A DNA stretch of 60,747 bases from Tannerellaceae bacterium. Lineage in GTDB: Bacteria; Bacteroidota; Bacteroidia; Bacteroidales; Tannerellaceae. The notes under the pieces are model-generated. The model had not been told where the DNA came from and did no database searches. It worked only from the letters and a program-made list of their open reading frames with translations. This document shows, one piece after another, positions 10,260 to 19,475 of the stretch. The stretch is taken from NCBI GenBank assembly GCA_021201865.1, contig JAJQEE010000083.1:1-60747 (forward strand). Direction: 5' to 3'. How positions within the stretch are numbered: the stretch's first letter is position 1; the number at the start of each line of letters is the position of its first letter. A program made the position numbers and the translations under genes.

Positions 10260-11267
10260 TCATTCTACAACAGCCACCGCCTCATTTTTGTTAGTCAGCG
10301 GTAAAGCTACGATCCCAAACAGACCACATAAAGCGGTCCATACGGATTGAACGGTGTGCACTACTAATGCGAATGCCAATGCGTCCGTTTCCTTTACTCC
10401 ATAGCACATCAGGGTAGCTGATACCATAAAATGCCAGGCTCCGATGCCTCCCTGTACAGGAACTGCCACACCAATACTACTCATGGTGAAAGCGATCAGT
10501 CCAACGGTGATCCCTAACTCCCGGGTAAAGTCAAAGGCATAAAAAGTGATATAGAAATAAAAGAAATATCCGGTCCAGATCATCGCTGTGTACAAAAGGA
10601 ATTTAACCTTGTGTTCCATCAGCCAGACGCTTTTCATTCCTTCCCACACATTCCATAACATTCCTTTGGCTTTCTGAACTAATGAGTAATGACCTAAGTA
10701 GGTAAAAACAAACCAGATCAGGATGGCTGTCACTGCGATGATCGCAAAGATCCACACAGACAGGAAGTTCCCTTGTATCCCTTCCAGTAAAGCCGGGTTA
10801 CGGGCAAAAAAGCTAACAAAGAAATTGAAATTGAAAATAAAGATCATCAAGGTGATCAGACCGACTGTGACGGTATCACTGACACGGTCAATCAAAAGGG
10901 TTCCCAATAACTTGGAGAACGAAATTTTTTCATATTTGGTAATAATTCCACATCTCCAGACCTCTCCGACACGCGGCAGCACGAAGTTGATTGCATAATT
11001 TCCCAATACGGCAAAAACCAGATTACTCATTTTGAAACGCTCTCCTAAGGAACTGATCAATAGTCCCCAGCGTAATCCTCTTACAATATTTGCAGCCAAA
11101 CCAAACAAAAGGGAGAATAGTAGAATGTCATAACGTACACCTTTCTTTATGAGTTGCCATATTTCACTGAAATCCATTTCCCGGTATAAAAACCACAGAA
11201 GAAGACCTCCCAATGCGAGGGGTAATATAATTTTGACGATGTTACTCAGGAGTTTCTTAAAATCCAT
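10260..11267 (-). CDS. lysylphosphatidylglycerol synthase TM region / UPF0104 membrane protein
   Basis: Polytopic inner-membrane protein of the YbhN/UPF0104 (flippase-like LPG synthase TM) family. About eight hydrophobic segments can be seen, beginning with KIILPLALGGLLLWFLY, and the family segment VGEVWRCGIITKYE is near residue 100. There is no aminoacyl-transferase domain, so it is not a full MprF. Family members are thought to move or sense lipids; the substrate is unknown. It is divergent from rsmA with overlapping promoter boxes and is probably co-oriented with pepD. Confidence 0.8.
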   Translation of the reverse strand: MDFKKLLSNIVKIILPLALGGLLLWFLYREMDFSEIWQLIKKGVRYDILLFSLLFGLAANIVRGLRWGLLISSLGERFKMSNLVFAVLGNYAINFVLPRVGEVWRCGIITKYEKISFSKLLGTLLIDRVSDTVTVGLITLMIFIFNFNFFVSFFARNPALLEGIQGNFLSVWIFAIIAVTAILIWFVFTYLGHYSLVQKAKGMLWNVWEGMKSVWLMEHKVKFLLYTAMIWTGYFFYFYITFYAFDFTRELGITVGLIAFTMSSIGVAVPVQGGIGAWHFMVSATLMCYGVKETDALAFALVVHTVQSVWTALCGLFGIVALPLTNKNEAVAVVE

Positions 11268-11297
11268 TACAAATAGGAGACTTTAAATTATTTATTG

Positions 11298-11321
11298 TAC
11301 TTTTGCGCATCTGCAAAGATA
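11298..11321. promoter_or_regulatory. divergent -7 boxes for rsmA and the UPF0104 gene
   Basis: TACTTTTG at 11298-11305 (plus, toward rsmA) and TATCTTTG at 11314-11321 (minus, toward the membrane-protein gene) face past each other in the 98-base divergent gap. The -33 elements are weak. Confidence 0.5.
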
Positions 11322-11365
11322 AACATATTATTTTAATACAAACATTCTGAACTCATAAGAAGTGG

Positions 11366-12151
11366 ATGAGAGTAGTAAGACCCAAGAAAGCATTAGGACA
11401 ACACTTCCTGAAAGATTTACAGATCGCTGAACGCATTGCGGATACGCTTTCTGACTATAAACAATTTCCGGTATTGGAAATTGGTCCCGGCATGGGAGTT
11501 CTCACCTCTTTTTTATTGGATAAAGGCCATGACCTGTCCGTCGTTGAACTGGATCGGGAATCTGTAGCCTATCTGGAACAACATTTCCCCTCTTTGCATG
11601 GAAAGATCTTTGCGGAAGATTTCCTGAAACAGGATCTGAAGAATCTTTTTCCCGGCGAATTCTGTATCATCGGGAATTATCCTTATAATATTTCCAGTCA
11701 GATTTTTTTTAAGGTGCTGGATTATAAAGAACTGATCCCCTGTTGCTCTGGTATGTTGCAGAAAGAGGTTGCCGAACGTCTGGCAGCAGGTCCGGGCAGT
11801 AAAACCTATGGGATATTAAGTGTATTATTACAAGCCTGGTATGATGTGGAATATCTTTTTACGGTCAGTGAAAAGGTGTTCGACCCTCCTCCGAAAGTCA
11901 AAAGCGGAGTGATCAGAGCGGTAAGAAATAAGAGGACAGAGTTAGGTTGTGATGAAGGTTTGTTTAAGACTGTTGTTAAAACCTCTTTTAATCAACGACG
12001 GAAAACCCTTCGTAATTCGATGAAGCCTATTTTGGGGAAAGATTGTCCTGATTATCCTTTACCTATTTTTGACAAGCGACCGGAGCAACTTTCCGTAGAA
12101 CAGTTTGTTGAGTTGACTTTGATCACGGAACGTCATTTGAGAGCACAGTAA
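11366..12151 (+). CDS. rsmA: 16S rRNA (A1518/A1519-N6) dimethyltransferase
   Basis: KsgA/RsmA, which dimethylates two adjacent adenines at the 3' end of 16S rRNA during small-subunit maturation, using S-adenosylmethionine. Start signature [14 protein letters not shown]-binding motif [16 protein letters not shown] at about residues 36-51, and the catalytic NYPYN motif near residue 105. The length of 261 residues is standard. The open T8 run at 11703-11710 is intact here, a useful control for the frameshifts seen elsewhere. mgtE follows 37 bases downstream. Confidence 0.97.
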   Translation: MRVVRPKKALGQHFLKDLQIAERIADTLSDYKQFPVLEIGPGMGVLTSFLLDKGHDLSVVELDRESVAYLEQHFPSLHGKIFAEDFLKQDLKNLFPGEFCIIGNYPYNISSQIFFKVLDYKELIPCCSGMLQKEVAERLAAGPGSKTYGILSVLLQAWYDVEYLFTVSEKVFDPPPKVKSGVIRAVRNKRTELGCDEGLFKTVVKTSFNQRRKTLRNSMKPILGKDCPDYPLPIFDKRPEQLSVEQFVELTLITERHLRAQ

Positions 12152-12174
12152 ACAAGTCCCTAACCCTCGTTACT

Positions 12175-12181
12175 AAGGAGG
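12175..12181 (+). promoter_or_regulatory. canonical Shine-Dalgarno of mgtE
   Basis: AAGGAGG, seven bases before the mgtE ATG. Such a perfect anti-SD match is unusual in Bacteroidota, where most genes in this window show none. Confidence 0.7.
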
Positions 12182-12188
12182 AATCCGC

Positions 12189-13535
12189 ATGGTTGAATTT
12201 ACAAAAGAATATATTGAGAACCTGAAGCGTATCATCGACGACCGGGATGATATTAAAGCAAAAGAGTTACTGAAAGATCTTTATCCGGCAGATATTGCTG
12301 AGTTATATCAGGATCTGAATCTGGAAGAGGCTATTTATCTTTATCTGTTGATGGATGGGGAAAAGGCGGCAGATGTCCTGATGGAACTGGATGATGAGGA
12401 TCGTGGAAAGTTGTTAAAGGAACTTCCAAATGAGTTGATCGCCAAGCGTTTCGTGGATAATATGGACACGGACGATGCGGTGGATCTGATGCGGGGATTA
12501 GATGAAGACACGCAGGAGGAGATCCTGTCGCATATTGAAGATGTGGAGCAGGCCGGGGATATTGTCGATCTGTTGAAATATGACGAAGATACGGCCGGGG
12601 GATTGATGGGGACGGAAATGATCGTGGTGAACGAGAATTGGAGCATGCCCCGTTGTATTGATGAAATGCGTGTCCAGGCTGAAGAGATGGATGAGATCTA
12701 TTATGTATATGTGGTAGATGATGATGGCCGGTTAAGGGGGGTTTTACCTTTGAAGCGGATGATCACAAACCCTTCTGTCTCCAAGATCAAGCATGTTATG
12801 AAGAAAGATCCCATCTCAGTCCGGGATGATGATAGTATTGAAGAGGTGGCACAGATCATCGGGAAATATGACCTGGTAGCGATCCCGGTTCTGGATAGTA
12901 TCGGACGCTTGGTTGGCCGTATTACGATTGATGATGTAATGGATGAGATGCAGGAACAACATGAACGTGACTATCAGTTAGCTTCGGGTATCTCCCAGGA
13001 TATAGAAACTTCCGATAATGTCTTTTTACAAACGGCTGCCCGCTTACCCTGGCTGGTAATCGGAATGATTGGTGGGATTGGAAACTCAATTATACTGGGA
13101 AATTTTGAAAGTAATTTTGCCTCTAATCCGAAGATGGCTCTTTTCATCCCTTTAATCGGAGGAACCGGTGGGAATGTGGGTATACAGTCCTCTGCTATTG
13201 TGGTGCAGGGGTTAGCCAATAATTCACTGAAACCTGAGAATATTGTCCCTCAAATTTTAAAAGAGTCGGTAGTCGCTTTGATTAATGCCAGTATTATCAG
13301 TTTGATCGTATTTACCTATAACTTTTTTATGTTGGGCGACCGGGGGATTACTGCATCTGTTTCTCTTAGCCTTTTTGCGGTGGTTATGTTTGCCAGTATA
13401 TTCGGAACCGTGGTTCCCATCACACTGGAAAAGCTCAAAATAGACCCGGCATTGGCTACCGGTCCATTTATAACGATCACCAATGATATTATCGGTATGA
13501 TGATCTATATGTTTATCTCCTCGGCTTTGGCCTGA
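12189..13535 (+). CDS. mgtE: magnesium transporter MgtE
   Basis: Inner-membrane Mg2+ channel/transporter. The order is an acidic, helical N domain (residues about 10-130), two CBS domains (about 135-260) and a five-helix transmembrane domain (about 280-448) containing LIGGTGGNVGIQSSAI, the conserved pore-region segment. The cytosolic domains are thought to close the pore when Mg2+ is plentiful. The length of 448 residues is typical. It lies downstream of rsmA and is the only gene here with a clear Shine-Dalgarno sequence. Confidence 0.96.
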   Translation: MVEFTKEYIENLKRIIDDRDDIKAKELLKDLYPADIAELYQDLNLEEAIYLYLLMDGEKAADVLMELDDEDRGKLLKELPNELIAKRFVDNMDTDDAVDLMRGLDEDTQEEILSHIEDVEQAGDIVDLLKYDEDTAGGLMGTEMIVVNENWSMPRCIDEMRVQAEEMDEIYYVYVVDDDGRLRGVLPLKRMITNPSVSKIKHVMKKDPISVRDDDSIEEVAQIIGKYDLVAIPVLDSIGRLVGRITIDDVMDEMQEQHERDYQLASGISQDIETSDNVFLQTAARLPWLVIGMIGGIGNSIILGNFESNFASNPKMALFIPLIGGTGGNVGIQSSAIVVQGLANNSLKPENIVPQILKESVVALINASIISLIVFTYNFFMLGDRGITASVSLSLFAVVMFASIFGTVVPITLEKLKIDPALATGPFITITNDIIGMMIYMFISSALA

Positions 13536-13558
13536 CGGGATAAAAAAGGGGAAACATA

Positions 13559-13589
13559 TTGTGTGGTTACAGGGGAAATCGTATTTTTG
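13559..13589 (+). promoter_or_regulatory. efp promoter
   Basis: TTG at 13559-13561, a 20-base spacer, then TATTTTTG at 13582-13589: a full match to the Bacteroidota -33/-7 consensus, about 48 bases upstream of efp. Confidence 0.7.
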
Positions 13590-13637
13590 CAGTCGATTCT
13601 AACGAATTACAAATCAAATTTATAGAATAATATATTT

Positions 13638-14204
13638 ATGGCAACAACTGCTGATTTCAGAAATGGTATGTGTATCGATATGGACGGTAACTACTACTTT
13701 ATTGTTGAATTTCTTCACGTTAAACCAGGTAAAGGTCCGGCTTTCGTTCGTACGAAACTGAAAAACGTAACCACGGGCCGTGTAATTGATAAGACCTGGA
13801 ACTCGGGTGTAAAAGTGGAAGAAGTTCGTATTGAGCGTCGTCCGTATCAGTTTTTATATCAGGATGATATGGGATATAACTTCATGCATCCGGAAACTTT
13901 CGAACAGATCTCTATACCTGGTGAGTCCATTGATGGTGTGCAGTTCCTGAAAGAAGGAGATATGGTCGAAGCCATGGTACACGCTGCCAGTGAAACGATC
14001 CTGACCTGTGAATTACCTGCACATGTAGTGTTGGAAATCACTTACACAGAGCCTGGTGTAAAGGGAGATACGGCTACTAATACATTGAAGCCTGCCACTG
14101 TGGAAACAGGAGCGGAAGTGCGTGTTCCTTTATTCATCAACGTAGGTGAAAAAATTGAGATTGATACCCGTAACGGTTCTTACGTAGGACGCGTACGCTC
14201 GTAA
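13638..14204 (+). CDS. efp: translation elongation factor P
   Basis: EF-P, which binds between the P and E sites and relieves ribosome stalling at polyproline. It has the three-domain 188-residue layout: N-terminal KOW-like domain with [12 protein letters not shown], in which Lys32 sits at the position that is modified in other bacteria, then two OB-type domains ending in ...[12 protein letters not shown]. It has its own consensus promoter at 13559-13589. An interlaced inverted repeat follows its stop. Confidence 0.97.
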   Translation: MATTADFRNGMCIDMDGNYYFIVEFLHVKPGKGPAFVRTKLKNVTTGRVIDKTWNSGVKVEEVRIERRPYQFLYQDDMGYNFMHPETFEQISIPGESIDGVQFLKEGDMVEAMVHAASETILTCELPAHVVLEITYTEPGVKGDTATNTLKPATVETGAEVRVPLFINVGEKIEIDTRNGSYVGRVRS

Positions 14205-14267
14205 GAATTGAAAATGGGAAATGGAAAATTAGCAAAAAAATAATTTTCAATTCTCCATTTTCCATTT
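14205..14267. repeat. interlaced inverted repeat after efp
   Basis: Arms A (GAATTGAAAAT, 14205-14215) and B (AAATGGAAAAT, 14219-14229) are followed by A' (14243-14253) and B' (14257-14267), their exact reverse complements in the same order. The 12-mer AATTGAAAATGG recurs at 59041-59052, so this is probably a dispersed intergenic repeat that may also end efp transcription. Confidence 0.6.
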
Positions 14268-14290
14268 ACTTTGAACCTTAAACTTAACTT

Positions 14291-14983
14291 ATGGATAACT
14301 ATACGATCAAAGAGTGGCCGGAAGAAGACCGTCCACGTGAAAAATTACTTAAAAGAGGCCCGGCTGCTCTTACGGACGCAGAACTGCTGGCCATCCTTAT
14401 TGCTTCCGGGAACAGTAAAGAATCTGCTGTTCACCTATCCCAGCGAATCCTTTCTTCTGTCGATAATAATCTGAATACATTAGGTAAACTTTCCGTGAAG
14501 GAGTTAAAGAAAGATTTTACAGGTATTGGTACTGTGAAAGCTCTTACTATTCTTGCTGCTTTGGAATTAGGTAAACGACATACAAGTAGTGAAACCCTAA
14601 AAAGAAATAAGGTCAAAACGAGTGAAGATGCTTTCCGCTTTTTCTATCCGTTGATGAGTGAATTACCCCATGAAGAAGTATGGGGTGTTTTTGTTAATCA
14701 GGCCGGAATTGTTAAGAAAAAAATTAAGATCAGCCAGGGCGGGATTAGTAATACGGCTGTAGACATACGATTAATCCTCAGAGCTGCTGTGGACTCTCTT
14801 GCTTCCGGTATTATCCTTTGTCATAACCACCCTTCCGGAAATTTGCAGCCCAGCCCTCAGGATGACCGTTTAACACTTCGTTTGAAGGAAGCAGCCCGGT
14901 TGATCGATCTTCAGTTGTTGGATCACCTTATTATCTCTGAAACGAAATTTTACAGTTATGCAGATTCCGGCCGGATCATATGA
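14291..14983 (+). CDS. radC: RadC/JAB-domain protein
   Basis: RadC family protein of 230 residues. It has an N-terminal helix-hairpin-helix-like region with ALTDAELLAILIASG and FTGIGTVKALTILAALELG, then a JAB1/MPN metalloprotease-like domain with the HNHPSGN motif and a downstream Asp (PSPQDD). The historical role in DNA repair is doubtful and the biochemical activity is not established; catalytic residues for zinc binding appear intact. Confidence 0.93.
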   Translation: MDNYTIKEWPEEDRPREKLLKRGPAALTDAELLAILIASGNSKESAVHLSQRILSSVDNNLNTLGKLSVKELKKDFTGIGTVKALTILAALELGKRHTSSETLKRNKVKTSEDAFRFFYPLMSELPHEEVWGVFVNQAGIVKKKIKISQGGISNTAVDIRLILRAAVDSLASGIILCHNHPSGNLQPSPQDDRLTLRLKEAARLIDLQLLDHLIISETKFYSYADSGRII

Positions 14984-15019
14984 CTTTTTCAGGTGTTAGT
15001 TTTATAAAAGATATTCATG

Positions 15020-15027
15020 TATATTTG
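15020..15027 (+). promoter_or_regulatory. -7 box before MIP18-family gene
   Basis: TATATTTG matches TAnnTTTG, 14 bases upstream of the start codon at 15042. Confidence 0.45.
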
Positions 15028-15041
15028 TATGAAAATAGTAT

Positions 15042-15365
15042 ATGAGTATGGATAATGAATTTCTTCAGACTGAAGAGGCGATCGTAAATGTCCTCAAAAC
15101 CGTTTTTGACCCGGAGATCCCGGTAAATGTATATGATCTGGGGCTCATCTATAAAGTAGATGTGGACGATGATAAAAATGTAACAATAGATATGACTTTG
15201 ACAGCTCCGAACTGTCCGGCTGCGGATTTTATTATGGAGGATGTCCGCATGAAAGTAGAATCTGTAGAAGGGGTAAAAAGTGTAGTGGTTAATCTGGTTT
15301 TTGAGCCGGAATGGAATAAGGATATGATGTCTGAAGAGGCCAAACTGGAATTGGGATTCCTATGA
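15042..15365 (+). CDS. MIP18-family (DUF59) iron-sulfur assembly protein
   Basis: A 107-residue protein of the MIP18/PaaD/SufT family, implicated in Fe-S cluster assembly or delivery. It has the family hallmarks DPEIPVNVYDLGLIY at about residues 23-37 and the TAPNCPAAD segment with its conserved cysteine near residue 60, followed by FEPEWNKDMMSEEAKLELG. The ATG at 15048 is an alternative start. It lies ten bases upstream of lpxH, suggesting co-transcription. Confidence 0.9.
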   Translation: MSMDNEFLQTEEAIVNVLKTVFDPEIPVNVYDLGLIYKVDVDDDKNVTIDMTLTAPNCPAADFIMEDVRMKVESVEGVKSVVVNLVFEPEWNKDMMSEEAKLELGFL

Positions 15366-15375
15366 TGTAAAAAGG

Positions 15376-16146
15376 ATGAATACTCCACGGAAAAAGATAT
15401 ATTTTATTTCAGATGCCCATCTGGGTGCCCGTTTCCATGAAGATCCGCGAAAGATTGAGAAAAAGTTGGTCCGTTGGCTGGATTTTGTGAAAAAGGATGC
15501 TTCTGCTATTTTCATGTTGGGTGATATGTTTGATTACTGGTATGAATATAAGTATGTCGTACCCAAAGGGTTTACCCGTTTTTTAGGAAAACTGGCCGAA
15601 CTTTCTGATGAGGGGATTGAAATTCATATTTTTACCGGGAATCATGATGTATGGATTTTTGATTATTTACCGGAGGAAATAGGAGCAGTTGTTCATCGGG
15701 ATGTGCTTACCATAGATTTATTAGGAAAACGTTTTTTTCTGGGTCATGGAGATGAAATTGATTACCGGAGCTGGTCTTTTCGTTTACTCCGTAAACTTTT
15801 CCGGAATAAATTCTGTCAATGGTTATATGCCGGTATTCACCCCCGGTGGACTTTTGGTTTTGCTTTAGGCTGGTCACTCAGCAGCCGTAAGAAAGGATTA
15901 AAAAAGAATGAAGAGGTGGAATATGAAGGAGAGGCGGCAGAGTATATGGTACAATTTGCCAAAAAATATCTTATAACCCATCCGGATATTAATTTCTTTA
16001 TTTTCGGTCACCGGCATATTATGCTTGATCTGATGCTGACTAAAACTTCCCGCCTGCTGATCGCCGGGGATTGGATGAAACTTTTTTCATATATTGAATG
16101 GGACGGAAAAGAACTGAGTCTTAATCAGTTTGAAGTAGAGGAATAA
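15376..16146 (+). CDS. lpxH: UDP-2,3-diacylglucosamine diphosphatase (LpxH-like)
   Basis: Calcineurin-like metallophosphoesterase acting in lipid A synthesis, converting UDP-2,3-diacylglucosamine to lipid X at the inner membrane. Metal-binding motifs are in order: SDAHLGARF, LGDMFDYW, TGNHDVW, GHGDEID and GHRHIM. The 256-residue length fits the Bacteroidota LpxH group. It follows the MIP18-family gene and ends at a terminator shared with ackA. Confidence 0.9.
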   Translation: MNTPRKKIYFISDAHLGARFHEDPRKIEKKLVRWLDFVKKDASAIFMLGDMFDYWYEYKYVVPKGFTRFLGKLAELSDEGIEIHIFTGNHDVWIFDYLPEEIGAVVHRDVLTIDLLGKRFFLGHGDEIDYRSWSFRLLRKLFRNKFCQWLYAGIHPRWTFGFALGWSLSSRKKGLKKNEEVEYEGEAAEYMVQFAKKYLITHPDINFFIFGHRHIMLDLMLTKTSRLLIAGDWMKLFSYIEWDGKELSLNQFEVEE

Positions 16147-16174
16147 GAATCAACTATTATTCTGGAAAATAAAA

Positions 16175-16204
16175 AAACTGCCCCAACCGGTGTCGGGACA
16201 GTTT
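16175..16204. terminator. terminator between convergent lpxH and ackA
   Basis: Stem AAACTGCCCC (16175-16184) with GGGACAGTTT (16195-16204), one mismatch, loop of ten bases, A-run on the left. Confidence 0.75.
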
Positions 16205-16256
16205 AAACACTAATCCTTTGTGTTTTGTAAGCTGTGAGGACTAGTTAATATTAATA

Positions 16257-17453
16257 TTAAGATAAGATTTCCATTGTATCAGATGCAATCATGAATTCTT
16301 CATCGGTAGGAACCACCATGACAGTTACTTTGCTGTCGGGTGTGCTGATAATCATTTCTTCCCCACGCATTCCATCATTTTTCTTTATATCCAGCTTAAT
16401 ACCCATGTATTCCATATTTTCACACACCGCTTTACGGGTAGCCCATTGGTTTTCTCCAACTCCTCCTGTGAATACCAGAATATCCAGTCCGCCTAACGCA
16501 GCAGCGTACGACCCGATATATTTCTTGATCCGGTAGTTGTACACATTGAGTGCCATCGTTGCCCGTTTGTCTCCATCTGCAACCGCCGCTTCGATTTCAC
16601 GCATATCAGAAGAAATGCCTGATAAACCTAATACCCCACTCTGTTTGTTAATCATATCCGAAATACCTTTTCCATCCAGATGTTCTCTGTCCATCAGGAA
16701 AGCTAATGCACCTGCATCAACATCTCCGCAACGGGTCCCCATTAATAAACCTTCTACAGGGGTTAATCCCATAGAAGTATCCATGGATTTACCATCTTTG
16801 ATGGCTGCCAGTGAACCTCCGTTACCAATATGAGCAGTGATAATTTTTTGTTCTTCATAAGGAACTCCTAATATTTCACATGCACGTTTGGATACGTAAC
16901 GATGACTGGTTCCATGAAATCCATAACGGCGGATACCATATTTTTTGTACAATGAATAGGGCAGACCATACATGTAAGCATAATCCGGCATCGTCTGATG
17001 AAAAGCAGTATCGAAAACACCTACCTGACGAATGCCCGGAATCAATGAGCTCATGGCACGAATCCCTTTCAGGTTGGGTGGGTTATGAAGCGGAGCCAGA
17101 TCAATACATTCTACTAATTTACCAATTACTTCCGGAGTGATCTCTACACTACTACTAAATTTTTCAGCTCCGTGAACCACCCGGTGACCTACAGCATTGA
17201 TCTCATCATATGATTTGATACAGCCATATTTTTCATCTGTCAGTACTCCTAAAATAAACTCAATGGCAGCTGTATGTTCATCTAATTCTTTTTCCAGAAC
17301 CACTTTTTCTCCATCCGGTAGGGTGAATTTAAGAAAAGAACCGGGTAAACCCAATTTTTCAACTCCACCCTGTGCCATTACTGTGTTACTGCTCATATCG
17401 AACAGTTTATACTTTACGGATGAACTTCCGCAGTTAAGTACTAAAATCTTCAT
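16257..17453 (-). CDS. ackA: acetate kinase
   Basis: Converts acetyl phosphate and ADP to acetate and ATP; with Pta it forms the acetate-producing, ATP-generating branch of fermentation. Family motifs: N-terminal ILVLNCGSSSVKYKLFD, central HGTSHRYVS, the ASKHA phosphate loop ITAHIGNGGS and FTGGVGENQW near the C-terminus. Full length at 398 residues. It lies 27 bases downstream of pta on the same strand, an operon arrangement. Confidence 0.98.
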   Translation of the reverse strand: MKILVLNCGSSSVKYKLFDMSSNTVMAQGGVEKLGLPGSFLKFTLPDGEKVVLEKELDEHTAAIEFILGVLTDEKYGCIKSYDEINAVGHRVVHGAEKFSSSVEITPEVIGKLVECIDLAPLHNPPNLKGIRAMSSLIPGIRQVGVFDTAFHQTMPDYAYMYGLPYSLYKKYGIRRYGFHGTSHRYVSKRACEILGVPYEEQKIITAHIGNGGSLAAIKDGKSMDTSMGLTPVEGLLMGTRCGDVDAGALAFLMDREHLDGKGISDMINKQSGVLGLSGISSDMREIEAAVADGDKRATMALNVYNYRIKKYIGSYAAALGGLDILVFTGGVGENQWATRKAVCENMEYMGIKLDIKKNDGMRGEEMIISTPDSKVTVMVVPTDEEFMIASDTMEILS

Positions 17454-17480
17454 TCTTATTGGTTGTATATAATAATTCTA

Positions 17481-18494
17481 TTATTTAGATGATTTCAAAC
17501 CGATTGCCTGATTTGCCGCGATCGCTACCATCTTATAAATATCCTCTGAAGAACAGCCGCGGGAAAGGTCATTTACCGGAGCTGCCATTCCCTGTAGAAT
17601 AGGCCCCACTGCTTCTGCACCCCCTAATCTTTGAACCAGTTTATAGGCAATATTACCCACTTCCAGTGAGGGAAATACTAAGACATTGGCTTTTCCTGCA
17701 ATTTCACTACCCGGGGCTTTTTTCAAACCTATCGCTTCTACCAATGCTGCATCTGCCTGTAATTCACCGTCTATTTTCAGATCCGGAGCCATCTCTCTGG
17801 CTAAACGGGTACCTTCTACTACTTTATCTATTCTTGGATGGGATGCACTTCCTTTTGTTGAGAAACTTAACATCGCTACCCGTGGTTCCACCCCTATAAT
17901 ATCACGAGTTGTTTTGGCGGTTGAAACTGCAATCTGAGCGAGTTCTTCGGCTGTTGGGTCTGGAATCACCGCACAATCGGCAAATACCATGATACCATCA
18001 TTCCCATACGTATGATCCTGAATAAACATAATGAACGCTCCGGATACACTGCTGATTCCAGGAGCCGTTTTAATGATCTGTAAGGCCGGACGAAGTACAT
18101 CTCCGGTGGTATTGTCAGCTCCGGCAATTTCGCCGTCTGCATCTCCTGCTTTAATCATAAGACAGGCTAAGTAAAGTGGATTTTCTACCAGAACCGACGC
18201 TTTTTCTTTAGTCATCCCTTTTTTCTGGCGTAATTTTACCAATAAATCGGTATATTCCTCTTTCTTTTCATGGTTGGCAGGATCGATGATCGTAGCCTTC
18301 TGAATATGATTTAAACCATATTGTGTTGCCAGATCAGCTATTTCACCGGGGGTACCGATTAAAATAATGTTAGCAACTTTGTCGGCCAATAGACGGTCGG
18401 CAGCTCTCAACGTTCTTTCTTCCGTTCCTTCCGGAAGAACAATGCGCTGTGGGTTAGCTTTCGCACGGTTGATAATGTCCTGCATCAAATCCAT
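17481..18494 (-). CDS. pta: phosphate acetyltransferase
   Basis: Interconverts acetyl-CoA and acetyl phosphate. It is the short Pta form (337 residues) without the N-terminal DRTGG/BioD-like domains. Recognisable segments: [16 protein letters not shown] at the N-terminus, [28 protein letters not shown] and the DGELQADAA motif. It is upstream of ackA, and a TAnnTTTG box on the minus strand lies at 18544-18551. Confidence 0.97.
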   Translation of the reverse strand: MDLMQDIINRAKANPQRIVLPEGTEERTLRAADRLLADKVANIILIGTPGEIADLATQYGLNHIQKATIIDPANHEKKEEYTDLLVKLRQKKGMTKEKASVLVENPLYLACLMIKAGDADGEIAGADNTTGDVLRPALQIIKTAPGISSVSGAFIMFIQDHTYGNDGIMVFADCAVIPDPTAEELAQIAVSTAKTTRDIIGVEPRVAMLSFSTKGSASHPRIDKVVEGTRLAREMAPDLKIDGELQADAALVEAIGLKKAPGSEIAGKANVLVFPSLEVGNIAYKLVQRLGGAEAVGPILQGMAAPVNDLSRGCSSEDIYKMVAIAANQAIGLKSSK

Positions 18495-18543
18495 AATGGA
18501 AGTAATTTTATATTATTTAATAAATCTTTTCTGGTTTTGCCTA

Positions 18544-18551
18544 CAAAAGTA
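18544..18551 (-). promoter_or_regulatory. pta-ackA -7 box
   Basis: TACTTTTG on the minus strand, 49 bases upstream of the pta start codon. Confidence 0.5.
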
Positions 18552-18621
18552 GTGATAATGCAACATCGACTTTGCAAAATACGGGAAAGATTTAGATGTC
18601 GGACTTGCAATTTTAGAAGAT

Positions 18622-19404
18622 TTAACAGAAATGTGTCACTTCCTTATCTCCTGACAGAATCTGTTGCAGATCTTCAGCAGTAATATTCACTGCTAATTTC
18701 CCTTTGGAGGCGACAGAAATTTTCCCTCTTTCTTCTGAGACAATGATGATTAAGGCATCTGTTTCAAGAGACATTCCTAAGCCGGACCGGTGTCTTAGTC
18801 CTAATTCTTTAGGGATGTTGGCATTTTGTGCAACCGGAAGTATACACCCTGCTGCTTTGATCCGGTTATCGGCAATGATCATAGCACCATCATGTAGCGG
18901 ACTGTTTTTGAAAAATATATTCTCAATCAAACGGGCGTTTACATCTGCGACGAACATCTCCCCGGTATGCTCGTATACGGTGAGATCCACATCCTGCTGA
19001 ATTACGATCAGTGCCCCTGTCTTTTTCCGGGCCATATTCATACAAGCCAACACAACAGGAGCAACAAATTTATTTTCGTTATCCCCCTCTCCTTTTCTGG
19101 AAAATAATTTCGAGACAAACTTCCATCCTCTATGCGATCCCATAGCCAGTAGGAAACGACGGATCTCATCTTGAAAAAGGATGACTAATACCACAAAACC
19201 GACACTGATGATTTTATCCAGGATCGCACCCATCAGACGCATTTCCAATACCTGGGAAACTAAAATCCAAACGACAATAAAGGATACTACCCCACTAAAT
19301 ATGGCGATCGTACCGGAGCTTTTCATCAATTTGTACGTTTGATACAGGAAAAAAGCCACTAACAATATGTCAATGATATCTTTTATTCCGATTTGTATCC
19401 ACAT
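18622..19404 (-). CDS. cdaA: diadenylate cyclase CdaA (DisA_N domain)
   Basis: Membrane-bound synthase of the second messenger cyclic di-AMP from two ATP. Three N-terminal hydrophobic helices (about residues 5-85) precede the DisA_N catalytic domain, which carries the two signature motifs DGAMII and RHRSGLGMS. The 260-residue length is typical for CdaA. It lies downstream of folP on the same strand, with a palindromic repeat between them. No regulator such as CdaR is in the window. Confidence 0.95.
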   Translation of the reverse strand: MWIQIGIKDIIDILLVAFFLYQTYKLMKSSGTIAIFSGVVSFIVVWILVSQVLEMRLMGAILDKIISVGFVVLVILFQDEIRRFLLAMGSHRGWKFVSKLFSRKGEGDNENKFVAPVVLACMNMARKKTGALIVIQQDVDLTVYEHTGEMFVADVNARLIENIFFKNSPLHDGAMIIADNRIKAAGCILPVAQNANIPKELGLRHRSGLGMSLETDALIIIVSEERGKISVASKGKLAVNITAEDLQQILSGDKEVTHFC

Positions 19405-19422
19405 AGGCTTTACCTTGATAAT

Positions 19423-19447
19423 TGAAAGTTGACAATTGTCAATTTCA
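19423..19447. repeat. intergenic palindrome between folP and cdaA
   Basis: TTGACAATTGTCAA is a perfect 14-base palindrome (19429-19442) flanked by TGAAA and TTTCA. It begins with AATTGAAA, as do the repeats at 14205 and 59041, so it may belong to the same family. Confidence 0.5.
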
Positions 19448-19475
19448 GGTTTATAGATTGTTCTCCCTGATCTGC

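Noticed and set aside
16185-16194. Loop of the lpxH/ackA hairpin (AACCGGTGTC) as a regulator site
   Set aside because: It is the loop of a terminator between convergent genes, with no promoter nearby.
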